This document shows positions 14,227 to 20,447 of a stretch of 20,836 nucleotides of DNA, piece by piece. Position numbers and translations under genes: made by a program. The stretch's first letter is position 1. The number at the start of each line of letters is the position of its first letter. Under the pieces are notes generated by a model that was not told the DNA's origin, did not search any database, and saw only the letters and a program-made list of their open reading frames with translations. Source of the stretch: a virus. The stretch spans positions 1-20,836 of the IMG/VR virus record IMGVR_UViG_3300025601_000159; one strand, 5' to 3'.

Positions 14227-15078
14227 TTATAAATTTAACGGTGGTATTTTAAATGGTGGGAATACTCTTCCACCAGTTATTCTACCGATTGGCGCTCTTC
14301 TTCTTAAATCGTTAAGAACATCACGCCCTGCTCTTCTCAATTCTGGTGGTAGTCTTCCTAATAATCCACCAAATAGTCCACCTGCTGTTTTTACTTCAGG
14401 TGTTCCAAATTCTGATTGACCTAAGTCTATTTGACCTGCTTTGTCAATAAAGTAATTAACCCAATATCTAAATCCAAATGTCACTTGGAAAGTTTGTACA
14501 TTGTTGTTTTCATGTGAAAATTCAACTGCACTAATATTTTTTGGATAACAATCAAATAGTTTAACTGCATATGTTATATCATCACGCTCTTGTCTGCTAG
14601 CAAAACTTCCTAACGCAAATATATTCATATCAGATACATAATTGTCGTAATAGTTTTTATTAAATGATGTTGTACTAAATGCTGCTTGTTGCCATAACTC
14701 AAAGTATGATCTTTCTCTCATAAACTTATCCAAGTAAAATGTTGCAGTTATATCTGCTGAGTTAAAATCTACTACATGACTTCTAGCTGGAGAATTTCCA
14801 TGTCTAATTTCTTTTGTCACCACTTCTCTATTTGGCATAGCTATTTCAGCACAAAATGCTCTAACTCTTTTACCATTCGCATTGTGTACTGCTTGTAATT
14901 CTTCTGACAATTTAAATGCTTCTATTCCTTCGCCAGTTCCTTTAACATTAACAGCTGTATCTTCACCACCAACACCTCCACCAAAAGATAATCCTCTTGG
15001 TAAGAAAAATTCTGTATAAAATCTTGCCTTACGAGCAAAGCCTTCAGCTTCATTTACATAAGCTTGAAATCTACCCAT
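14227..15078 (-). CDS. gp54: Baseplate tail tube initiator gp54
   Basis: A 283-residue protein, read from the first available ATG. RFQAYVNEAEGFARKARFYTEFFLPRG resembles the N-terminus of T4 gp54 in spacing, and the C-terminal half is tube-like (ADITATFYLDKFMRERSYFELW; YAVKLFDCYPKNISAVEFSHENNN followed by FQVTFGFRYWVNYF), as expected for a relative of tail tube gp19. T4 gp54 is about 320 residues, with gp48 as partner. The frame remains open upstream through 15213, adding 45 protein-like residues to give 328, but it has no ATG, GTG or TTG there. The ATG at 15078 has no ribosome binding site, so the true start is probably upstream at a non-standard codon. Confidence 0.8.
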   Translation of the reverse strand: MGRFQAYVNEAEGFARKARFYTEFFLPRGLSFGGGVGGEDTAVNVKGTGEGIEAFKLSEELQAVHNANGKRVRAFCAEIAMPNREVVTKEIRHGNSPARSHVVDFNSADITATFYLDKFMRERSYFELWQQAAFSTTSFNKNYYDNYVSDMNIFALGSFASRQERDDITYAVKLFDCYPKNISAVEFSHENNNVQTFQVTFGFRYWVNYFIDKAGQIDLGQSEFGTPEVKTAGGLFGGLLGRLPPELRRAGRDVLNDLRRRAPIGRITGGRVFPPFKIPPLNL

Positions 15079-15213
15079 AGTAGTTTCAGGATTACCACCA
15101 GCTTTCTGTCTTAATCTTGGATCTCGTTCTACATTGTCAAGTGAGCGATCTCTGGGTATACCTACTCGTATGTCGTATCCACCAATTCTTTTTCCTCCTC
15201 GTAAGATAGCTAT
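15079..15213 (-). other. Probable ancestral N-terminal coding segment of gp54, start codon ATA
   Basis: In frame with gp54, 45 codons read IAILRGGKRIGGYDIRVG, then IPRDRSLDNVERDPRLRQ and KAGGNPETT before the ATG at 15078. The sequence looks like real protein. The first codon ATA (15213-15211) follows AAGGGGG by 8 bases, where MAILRGG would be a natural start. A second strong signal, GAGGAGG, precedes ATT by 7 bases. The ATA overlaps the TAG of the homing endonuclease in CTATAGC. A G in place of this A would restore ATG. Confidence 0.55.
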
Positions 15214-15743
15214 AGCTGTATCCCCCTTTCGACTCTCCAGTATTTTCTAGCAGTCGGTCTGCTTATATTTAAATCTTTACACATTTCTATTAAACTCTTA
15301 TAAACTTTTCCTTTATAAATTCTTTCTTTGGCACCTATACCTAATTTGCCATACATATGATTTCCTTCACCTGACATCTTTTCTGATGTATTTAATCTCT
15401 TTGCTCTTTCTATTGCGCTCTTACTCATATTCTCTTTCCACTCTTGTGTGAAAGTTCTTGTTGAACCTATCGCAACTGGTGTTTTTATTCCACCTGGCAT
15501 AATATTGTAATAACCATACTTCTTAATATATTTATCTTCTTGTTCAAACGCATCACTACCCTCATATATGGTTTTGACACTAAAATTCTCTTTGCCATAT
15601 TTTCTTATAGCATTATGTAAAGGCCACTTCGCACCACTTCTAGCAGTTCCCAAATGACATCTAAATCTTTTCATCATAGGTTGCGATGTAAATCCAACAT
15701 AACTGTGGCTATTTAATTCGTTTGTAATCTTATATACTATCAT
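15210..15743 (-). CDS. GIY-YIG homing endonuclease (free-standing)
   Basis: A 177-residue site-specific endonuclease. The N-terminal GIY-YIG nuclease domain (1-85) has VYKITN at 3-8 as the GIY strand, YVG at 15-17 as YIG, an Arg-rich helix (MKRFRCHLG), Glu67 in AFEQED as the likely metal ligand, and YYNIMPGG. A middle NUMOD3-like segment (QEWKENMSKSAIERAKRL; GEGNHMYGKLG) and a C-terminal helix-turn-helix of the NUMOD1/IENR type (YKSLIEMCKDLNISRPTARKYW) bind DNA. It sits between coupled late genes with no room for a group I intron core, so it is a free-standing homing gene. Its ATG overlaps a 22-aa ORF as ATGA. Confidence 0.9.
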   Translation of the reverse strand: MIVYKITNELNSHSYVGFTSQPMMKRFRCHLGTARSGAKWPLHNAIRKYGKENFSVKTIYEGSDAFEQEDKYIKKYGYYNIMPGGIKTPVAIGSTRTFTQEWKENMSKSAIERAKRLNTSEKMSGEGNHMYGKLGIGAKERIYKGKVYKSLIEMCKDLNISRPTARKYWRVERGIQL

Positions 15744-15808
15744 TTTTTACCGCATTGACATCTCTTGCCAAATAGTTTGTCTATTAGTTTGTTCCAAAGT
15801 TTTTTCAT
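15740..15808 (-). CDS. 22-aa ORF between a structural gene and the homing endonuclease
   Basis: A tiny ORF encoding MKKLWNKLIDKLFGKRCQCG plus two lysines. It starts at a TAATG overlap with the stop of the 174-aa gene and ends in an ATGA overlap with the endonuclease. The amphipathic basic helix followed by Cys-x-Cys could be a genuine small peptide, or the surviving 5' end of a gene cut by the endonuclease insertion. Confidence 0.35.
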   Translation of the reverse strand: MKKLWNKLIDKLFGKRCQCGKK

Positions 15809-16332
15809 TAATACGGTTTTCCTTTTTTAAACTGTGCAACTGGCAACATAACTGCCAATGCTGCTTCGTCAAAATCAACTCTTAAAAAACTTGACCTAAC
15901 ATGACTATACAAATATTTCTTAACAGTAGTTGCTGCGATACCTACATTCTTAACTCTATCATAGGTCGCATCAATTCTTGTACTCTTTGCCATTCCACCA
16001 GTAGCAAATCTTTGTAAATTATTCAATAGACTTATTCTTTGTAGAGGTCTTATATAATGAAAGTTCAATCCCATAAAACCACCTGGTATTGTTTCCAATG
16101 GTAATACAAGTGGAAATGTATCATACAAAGGTAATGTCTTCTTATATTTAGGGTCGTAAAAGAACATATTTAATCTTCCTTTACTAGGAATACCATTTAA
16201 TTTACCACTATTCATTAACTTTCTAGCTGTAATTCTATCACCTAAGTCGGCAATAGTTTTTCTATACCAATTAGCACTCTTACGAATGCCGCCTTGTTGA
16301 GTTTTTAGTGGGTCAAGGATGCTTATTGCCAT
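15808..16332 (-). CDS. Conserved T4-like marine phage protein, 174 aa
   Basis: A 174-residue protein. It starts MAISILDPLK, continues with SANWYRKTIADLGDRITARK and has a distinctive core (MFFYDPKYKKTLPLYDTFP, then LVLPLETIPGGFMGLNFHYI and RPLQRISLLNNL), ending with VRSSFLRVDFDEAALAVMLP and a basic tail. I recall this core from other T4-like marine phages but cannot name the function with certainty; virion or tail-associated is likely from position. A late promoter TATAAATA ends 5 bases before the ATG, so the message would have almost no leader. Confidence 0.7.
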   Translation of the reverse strand: MAISILDPLKTQQGGIRKSANWYRKTIADLGDRITARKLMNSGKLNGIPSKGRLNMFFYDPKYKKTLPLYDTFPLVLPLETIPGGFMGLNFHYIRPLQRISLLNNLQRFATGGMAKSTRIDATYDRVKNVGIAATTVKKYLYSHVRSSFLRVDFDEAALAVMLPVAQFKKGKPY

Positions 16333-16337
16333 GTCTA

Positions 16338-16345
16338 TATTTATA
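16338..16345 (-). promoter_or_regulatory. T4-type late promoter box, near-leaderless
   Basis: An exact TATAAATA on the minus strand, 5 bases from the ATG of the 174-aa gene. Initiation about 6 bases after the box would give a leaderless or almost leaderless message. The gp32 terminator T-run lies 2 bases upstream, making a compact terminator-promoter junction. Confidence 0.7.
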
Positions 16346-16347
16346 CG

Positions 16348-16379
16348 AAAAAAGAGTGCCGTATTTCTACGACACCCTT
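16348..16379 (-). terminator. Rho-independent terminator after gp32
   Basis: On the minus strand, AAGGGTGTCGTA (16379-16368) pairs with TACGGCACTCTT (16363-16352) across a GAAA loop. There are 12 pairs including two G-U, and the hairpin is followed by the rest of a six-T run. It lies about 27 bases past the gp32 stop and separates replication from late tail genes. Confidence 0.85.
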
Positions 16380-16405
16380 AAAGTTTACTGAAGCTTGAGA
16401 GAGAT

Positions 16406-17293
16406 TTACTCTTCCTCGGCTAATTTACTAAAATACGATAAAGTATCGTCTTCACTAGCAGCAGGAGAAGTAGCTTCTGTACTTTTCACACTTGGTGCTG
16501 ATTGAGATGGGAGGTCTACCTTATCAGCAGTTGTCGTGCTTCGTACACCTGTAATCGTCCTATTCAGTTTCTCTTTGAGTTCGTCATAGGTTTTGAAATT
16601 ATCGGGTGCAAGAAATGGTTTAAGAGGGTGTTGAGAAGACCATAATTTCTTAATGTCTTCATCACCTTCTTTGATTTGTGACACAGCCTCAAATTCAGAC
16701 TTGTCATAGTTCCAATAACCGTCAACTTTTCTAATCTTCAATTTGAAGTTAGCGCCTTTCCAAAAGTCAAAAGGATTGACTGGTTTCTCATCTTCAAATG
16801 CTGGTTGCATAGCTTCTGTAATCTTATCAAATATCTTTTTACCAAATTTGAATAAGAATACTTTGCCCTCATTTTCAGGATGCTTTGGATCTGATTGTAC
16901 TAATATATTTGCATAGTAAGATAATTTTCTTTTTCTCTTTCTAGCAATTTCTTTGTCACTATCTAAACCTGTATTCCAAAGTCTAGTGTTTTCTTCTGAC
17001 ACAGGGTCTTTGTGACCTAATGTAGTTAGTGAGTTTTCAATGTACCAGCCACCAACATCTTGGAATGCATGTGACCATACTCTTTGCCAAGGTAAGTCTT
17101 CTCCATCAACTGATGGTAAGAATCTAATGACAGCGTATCCATTACCAGTTTTATCTAGTTCTGGTTTCCAAAATCTGTCGTCTTGGTATTTTGATTTGTT
17201 TTGATCTTTATTTTCTGTACCAAGATTGGCTTCAATAGCCTTGGTAAGTTTGTCAAAGTTTGAGCTTGACTGTTTAAGTGATTCGAAATCCAT
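16406..17293 (-). CDS. gp32: Single-stranded DNA-binding protein gp32
   Basis: A 295-residue T4 gp32 homologue that coats single-stranded DNA in replication, recombination and repair. The N-terminal cooperativity region (1-30) is followed by the OB-fold core: DRFWKPELDKTGNGYAVIRF, LPWQRVWSHAFQDVGGWYIE, ARKRKRKLSYYANILVQSDP, KVFLFKFGKKIFDKI and NPFDFWKGANFKLKIRKVDG. The acidic C-terminal tail ends SEDDTLSYFSKLAEEE, the part that recruits partners such as gp59. AAGGAG precedes the ATG, and a late-type TATAAATA lies about 70 bases upstream. gp59 lies further upstream, not adjacent as in T4. Confidence 0.93.
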   Translation of the reverse strand: MDFESLKQSSSNFDKLTKAIEANLGTENKDQNKSKYQDDRFWKPELDKTGNGYAVIRFLPSVDGEDLPWQRVWSHAFQDVGGWYIENSLTTLGHKDPVSEENTRLWNTGLDSDKEIARKRKRKLSYYANILVQSDPKHPENEGKVFLFKFGKKIFDKITEAMQPAFEDEKPVNPFDFWKGANFKLKIRKVDGYWNYDKSEFEAVSQIKEGDEDIKKLWSSQHPLKPFLAPDNFKTYDELKEKLNRTITGVRSTTTADKVDLPSQSAPSVKSTEATSPAASEDDTLSYFSKLAEEE

Positions 17294-17360
17294 TATATTT
17301 TCTCCTTGTATGTATTTTCGTATTATTATATTTGTGTTTCCTGTTTAATCGGAATCATTA

Positions 17361-17528
17361 TTATTTATAAGACTTCTCTCTTTGTTCTACCCACTTTTTT
17401 AGACTTTTTGATTTCGCCTGTTCGTTGTAAGCAGATTTAGGTAAAGACTTTCTTATTTTATATGCTTTATATCGTTCTATCAATTCTATAATCTTGTCTA
17501 AAGATTTGTATATAATTCTATCTAACAT
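17361..17528 (-). CDS. Small basic helical protein, 55 aa
   Basis: A 55-residue protein starting MLDRIIYKSLDKIIELIERY with a long amphipathic helix, then a Lys/Ser-rich half ending KKWVEQREKSYK. GAGGG lies just before the ATG. A consensus TTGACA-N17-TATAAT promoter ends 9 bases upstream of the ATG, so it is the first gene of an early or middle transcript that continues into gp32. Its stop codon overlaps the late promoter of gp32. Function unknown. Confidence 0.6.
   Translation of the reverse strand: MLDRIIYKSLDKIIELIERYKAYKIRKSLPKSAYNEQAKSKSLKKWVEQREKSYK
17362..17369 (-). promoter_or_regulatory. T4-type late promoter box upstream of gp32
   Basis: An exact TATAAATA on the minus strand overlapping the end of the 55-aa gene (its last codons are TAT AAA TAA). 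It would start a gp32 transcript with a leader of about 60 bases, giving gp32 both an early (17538) and a late supply. Because the box is also coding sequence, it could be coincidental. Confidence 0.5.
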
Positions 17529-17537
17529 ATTACCCTC

Positions 17538-17566
17538 ATTATACCATATTATTGATCATTTGTCAA
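17538..17566 (-). promoter_or_regulatory. Consensus sigma-70 promoter TTGACA-N17-TATAAT, copy 1
   Basis: On the minus strand TTGACA (17566-17561), 17 bases, then TATAAT (17543-17538), a perfect host promoter. Its -35 is within the last codons of the 291-aa gene (reading Leu-Thr-Asn-Asp-Gln-stop). Transcription would start within a few bases of the ATG of the 55-aa gene. The core is identical to the promoter at 20417. Confidence 0.85.
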
Positions 17567-17568
17567 CC
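17540..17568 (-). repeat. 29-bp direct repeat, copy 1 (promoter core)
   Basis: Identical over 29 bases to 20419-20447. It covers the -35 box, the spacer (containing TGATCA) and most of the -10 box. The copies lie at the 3' ends of two unrelated genes in different reading frames, so the conservation is at DNA level. Confidence 0.9.
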
Positions 17569-18424
17569 CTAGTTCAAACTTCTTATTGAATTTCTTAAAT
17601 GACATATATGATATGTTCTTATTCTTTGACCATTCGTGTATCTCTTTTGATACTCTTTCATTAATATCACCATCTTTACCAAGTGGATTGACTTTAATAA
17701 AATTAACATTAGGAAACTCAGCCATCAAATGATTCCATTGACTAATCCAATTAGTACATGGTATTGGTGGTGCCTCTGGTGCGCCATAACAAGTTGTTCC
17801 CTTGTACAAATTGTTTATTTTAGGTCCATTACTATATAAGTCATGGCCAAGTAAATATATGTCTGTTGTATCTGTGAATTTTGTTAATCCTACCAAGCCA
17901 GCTGTGGCGCCACACGCCCAACCTCTATCTCTTAAAACTGATGGTATCAAATCTGTTAAGTCATTTGATTTGTCATTTTCTTGTATCCAACTTACATAAC
18001 AAGCTGTGTTATTAATCTCTCTTTTAATTAGTTCTGCATTACCTTTATATCTTTTTACAATAGTTGCTTTACCTGATATAGCTGACCCATGGAATACAAA
18101 TTGTTGAGCATTACCTTTATCGTTTATCTTTATATTATCAAAATATTGTTTTGCTTCTTTCGCAAGTTCAGGTTCTGTACCATAAACAGTATGTTCAAAC
18201 ATCATTGCTGGAAGTTTAGTCCAGTTTCTTAACCAAGTTTCGTTTTCTTGGCAATATCCACTATGATATACTTCATGCGAGATTGCTTGGTCAACAGCAC
18301 ATAATATATCTGGCGCAAAATCTCTATACAATCCATTACAACCAGCAGTCTTACCATGTGGCTTTAGTTTATTTAAATCTATTGTATTTCTACTTTGTCC
18401 ATTACCTATACAAAATAAGTTCAT
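17549..18424 (-). CDS. Conserved hypothetical protein, possible DUF115/MptE-like
   Basis: A 291-residue soluble protein. It begins MNLFCIGNGQSRNTIDLNKL followed by HGKTAGCNGLYRDFAPDILC and AVDQAISHEV, a glycine-rich Rossmann-like start with NG, a conserved Asn and a VD pair. Later come ACGATAGLVGLTKF and DIYLLGHDLYSNG. This arrangement recalls the DUF115/6-hydroxymethylpterin pyrophosphokinase-like and sugar-transferase-like proteins, but only loosely. Its start overlaps the 85-aa gene by 4 bases (ATGA). It may modify sugars or a small metabolite; function unproven. Confidence 0.6.
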   Translation of the reverse strand: MNLFCIGNGQSRNTIDLNKLKPHGKTAGCNGLYRDFAPDILCAVDQAISHEVYHSGYCQENETWLRNWTKLPAMMFEHTVYGTEPELAKEAKQYFDNIKINDKGNAQQFVFHGSAISGKATIVKRYKGNAELIKREINNTACYVSWIQENDKSNDLTDLIPSVLRDRGWACGATAGLVGLTKFTDTTDIYLLGHDLYSNGPKINNLYKGTTCYGAPEAPPIPCTNWISQWNHLMAEFPNVNFIKVNPLGKDGDINERVSKEIHEWSKNKNISYMSFKKFNKKFELGLTNDQ

Positions 18425-18678
18425 TCTTTTTCCCTCGTTATTAAATTATCTGGCTTATCAATTGGTTGTCCCATTCTATTAAACCATTTAGTATTAGCAT
18501 GATAGACATGGTTTAAAGTACCATCAGCGTTCTTAATAGACTTCTTATCTATCTTACCTTCATACTCCTTACCATTCTTCAATATTAGATTAAGATGTCC
18601 ATATAAGTCACAATATAATCTATCAACAGCTTCACCATTTGGTCCAATCTTATTACTCTCTGGTATAGTATTACTCAA
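18421..18678 (-). CDS. Hypothetical protein, 85 aa, TTG start
   Basis: An 85-residue polar protein. It has MSNTIPESNKIGPNGEAVDR, then YCDLYGHLNLILKNGKEYEG and a Lys/Asp-rich end with ANTKWFNRMGQPIDKPDN. The frame opens with TTG at 18678, 7 bases after GGAG, overlapping the end of the 2OG oxygenase by 8 bases. Its own end overlaps the next start by 4 bases. It belongs to the gp59-oxygenase-unknown operon. No family is recognised. Confidence 0.6.
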   Translation of the reverse strand: MSNTIPESNKIGPNGEAVDRLYCDLYGHLNLILKNGKEYEGKIDKKSIKNADGTLNHVYHANTKWFNRMGQPIDKPDNLITREKE

Positions 18679-19324
18679 TGTTCAACTCCAACTTTGTGAC
18701 TTTCTTTTCTTGTCCTATACCACCAGTGACAAAATAGTTAGCACCAACTATGTATCTTTGAAAATCACTATCGTTTGGAGTTGTCATATGTTCCATATGA
18801 CCTGGTATAATAACAATATCACCTGTCTTAACTTTACAATTAAAACTCGTACTGTTAAATATGTTTCTATTAGTCTTGTAATTAAAATCTAAATTCCACT
18901 TTTCTTCTATAAAATTATTTCTAGTTGTTAATACTAAATCGCCACTATAACATCTAGCATAATATACTACACTAAAAATACAATTCTTGTGGTCATGTGG
19001 TGGGTGTGAGTTGCCTCTTGTAGTTTTTGCTGCCCAACTCGCTGACATAGTAAATTTATTAAACATACCTAACACTTCATCTACATAAAAATTCTTATGT
19101 TTTTCAAAAACATTTTCTAACTCTTTAAAGTCATAGTCTTTGAAAAGCTTTTGTGAATTAGATACGACAGATATTTTTTTTCTATGTTCATCAAAATCCT
19201 CTGAGGGTGGATAAAACCATTCTACTTCTTTTAGTCTTTCAAACTCTTTTGTATCCATAACATAATCAGTATGAGTATGATATAGTGGAGTAGAAAATAA
19301 TGGTATGATACTATTTGGATTCAT
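18671..19324 (-). CDS. 2OG-Fe(II) oxygenase-like protein (217 aa)
   Basis: A second 2OG-Fe(II) dioxygenase-type protein. The N-terminus IIPLFSTPLYHTH is typical. The core holds HPPHDHKNCIFSVVYYARC, with candidate metal ligands among His107, His110 and His112, then GDIVIIPGHMEHMT with His176 and His179, and Arg190 in RYIVGANYFV as the 2-oxoglutarate anchor. Such enzymes often sit beside replication genes in marine phages and may hydroxylate or demethylate protein or nucleic acid. It overlaps gp59 by 14 bases at its start. Confidence 0.78.
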   Translation of the reverse strand: MNPNSIIPLFSTPLYHTHTDYVMDTKEFERLKEVEWFYPPSEDFDEHRKKISVVSNSQKLFKDYDFKELENVFEKHKNFYVDEVLGMFNKFTMSASWAAKTTRGNSHPPHDHKNCIFSVVYYARCYSGDLVLTTRNNFIEEKWNLDFNYKTNRNIFNSTSFNCKVKTGDIVIIPGHMEHMTTPNDSDFQRYIVGANYFVTGGIGQEKKVTKLELNIE

Positions 19325-19928
19325 TTACAAATACATCTTTCATAATAAATTTACATTCTGTTGCATTATAGTTTATAAACGGTTTCAATCTGGTAATCGT
19401 AGATGCGATTTCAGGCCAGATAAAAGTTTCTTTAATCTCCACATTCCAATTTTTAATAAACGACAAAAAGTGTTCCAAGACGACTGCAGTCTGGTACCCA
19501 ACTTTTCTTTGAATAAGAAGTTGTAAGATTCTAGGATGCTGACCTTTAGGACTTCTAAAAGCGTTATTAAAAGAAATAGACTTATCATGCAAATCATTGC
19601 TAATAGATACACAGTCTGATCTAAAATGATAGGCAAATGCTTCTTTCCTTTTTCTATAATCCAAGTAAACATCTTTACCATCATTTTCCAACAGATTACC
19701 AATCCATCTCTTGCGATCTGCAAGAAAGTTAGCAACAAAGAAGTCAAGTATATTATCTTGTCCATATTTTGTACTTAATTTGTGAAAAAAGTATCTATCC
19801 TTTCTTTTAGTAAAACTACTGAGTGTCGCATTGACTTTACCACCATATTTGATATAGTCATAAGTTTTAGATGTAAAATGTAGCTTGACACCGAGATAAA
19901 CTTTATAAACATCAAAACCTCCATACAT
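19311..19928 (-). CDS. gp59: DNA helicase loader gp59
   Basis: A 205-residue homologue of T4 gp59, which loads the gp41 helicase on gp32-coated forks. It has MYGGFDVYKVYLGVKLHF, then YDYIKYGGKVNA, KRKDRYFFHKLSTKYGQDNI, and VANFLADRKRWIGNLL, matching the order of T4 gp59 (VYKLYL, YDVIKYN, RRDKYFFQKLSEKY, WIGD). The C-terminal domain includes HPRILQLLIQRKVGYQTAVV and LEHFLSFIKNW. I choose ATG 19928, since the upstream extension to 19949 starts at GTG inside the gp33-like gene and adds nothing family-like. gp32 is in the same strand block. Confidence 0.92.
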   Translation of the reverse strand: MYGGFDVYKVYLGVKLHFTSKTYDYIKYGGKVNATLSSFTKRKDRYFFHKLSTKYGQDNILDFFVANFLADRKRWIGNLLENDGKDVYLDYRKRKEAFAYHFRSDCVSISNDLHDKSISFNNAFRSPKGQHPRILQLLIQRKVGYQTAVVLEHFLSFIKNWNVEIKETFIWPEIASTITRLKPFINYNATECKFIMKDVFVNESK

Positions 19929-19929
19929 A

Positions 19930-20145
19930 TTAAATTGGTAATATACCACCCTTTGGAGTGTTTAACAACCTTAAATCAATTGCTTCTACTTGTACTTTTT
20001 CTTTTAAACTTTTTGAAACTAAAGATGAAACTGTTCCTGGGTCAATATCGTTTTCTTCGCAATAATGAAGTATAGCTTCCATGTATGTAGTTCTTTTTTC
20101 TTTTACTATCTTCTCAATTTCAAAACTAAACTCTTTACTATTCAT
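19930..20145 (-). CDS. gp33: Late promoter transcription accessory protein gp33-like
   Basis: A 71-residue protein: MNSKEFSFEIEKIVKEKRTT, then YMEAILHYCEENDIDPGTVS and SLVSKSLKEKVQVEAIDLRL, ending NTPKGGILPI. The YMEAILHYCEENDIDP helix followed by a basic helix and a hydrophobic tail resembles the short gp33 proteins of marine T4-like phages. In T4, gp33 bridges the RNA polymerase beta flap and the sliding clamp for late transcription. The start is the ATG at 20145, since an in-frame TTG one codon earlier is less likely. It sits directly before gp59, where T4 has the order 59-33-32. Confidence 0.7.
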   Translation of the reverse strand: MNSKEFSFEIEKIVKEKRTTYMEAILHYCEENDIDPGTVSSLVSKSLKEKVQVEAIDLRLLNTPKGGILPI

Positions 20146-20347
20146 CAAAATCCGATCTTACTATATGTTTCCTTAAGGCTCTTACAAGTCTTTCTAGGTT
20201 ATCTATAATATCAATCATAGATTTATCTGTAATGTAATGCTGTTTTGCTTTTAATTTGTCGTATTCTTTTAATGAAATTGAAACCATTGGTGTTGGTGGA
20301 CTTGCTTCATTTTCATAACTTGCGTCTTCTGATCTATCGTCTGTCAT
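20138..20347 (-). CDS. Small acidic/helical protein, 69 aa
   Basis: A 69-residue protein with an acidic, Ser/Pro-rich N-terminus (TDDRSEDASYENEASPPTP) and a helical rest (LKEYDKLKAKQHYITDKSM; IDNLERLVRALRKHIVRSD). AGGAG precedes the ATG. It is the first gene after promoter copy 2, with a leader of about 60 bases that can fold, and overlaps the gp33-like gene by 8 bases. No family is recognised. Confidence 0.6.
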   Translation of the reverse strand: MTDDRSEDASYENEASPPTPMVSISLKEYDKLKAKQHYITDKSMIDIIDNLERLVRALRKHIVRSDFDE

Positions 20348-20368
20348 TATATTCTCCTAATTATATAA

Positions 20369-20401
20369 GTGTAGGGTACTTACTCTCGCTTTCGCCTACA
20401 C
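20369..20401 (-). other. Foldable hairpin in the leader after promoter copy 2
   Basis: Minus strand GTGTAGG (20401-20395) pairs with CCTACAC (20375-20369), 7 bp, enclosing an alternative small GC-GAAA-GC hairpin (20395-20388) and a purine-rich loop. It lies in the untranslated leader between the promoter at 20417 and the ribosome binding site of the 69-aa gene. It matches no riboswitch that I recognise. Confidence 0.45.
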
Positions 20402-20416
20402 AGTTGCAACTCTATT

Positions 20417-20445
20417 ACTATACCATATTATTGATCATTTGTCAA
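20417..20445 (-). promoter_or_regulatory. Sigma-70 promoter TTGACA-N17-TATAGT, copy 2
   Basis: On the minus strand TTGACA (20445-20440), 17 bases, then TATAGT (20422-20417). It overlaps the end of the 111-aa gene (last codons Val-Asp-Lys-stop) and would start transcription of the 69-aa gene, gp33-like and gp59 near 20410. Confidence 0.8.
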
Positions 20446-20447
20446 CC
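20419..20447 (-). repeat. 29-bp direct repeat, copy 2 (promoter core)
   Basis: The second copy of the 29-base element at 17540-17568. It extends from inside the -10 box through the spacer and -35 to two bases beyond; the flanks differ. Confidence 0.9.

Noticed and set aside
15210-15743. Group I intron carrying the GIY-YIG gene
   Set aside because: Only about 64 bases lie between the previous gene and the endonuclease, and its 3' end overlaps the gp54 frame; there is no room for an intron core.
19385-19765. 126-aa ORF on the same strand as gp59
   Set aside because: Lies wholly inside the confidently recognised gp59 gene in another frame; composition looks like a frame shadow.
20348-20434. 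Known riboswitch class in the leader
   Set aside because: The folding pattern does not match conserved sequences of glutamine, SAM, preQ1 or other marine riboswitches that I know.
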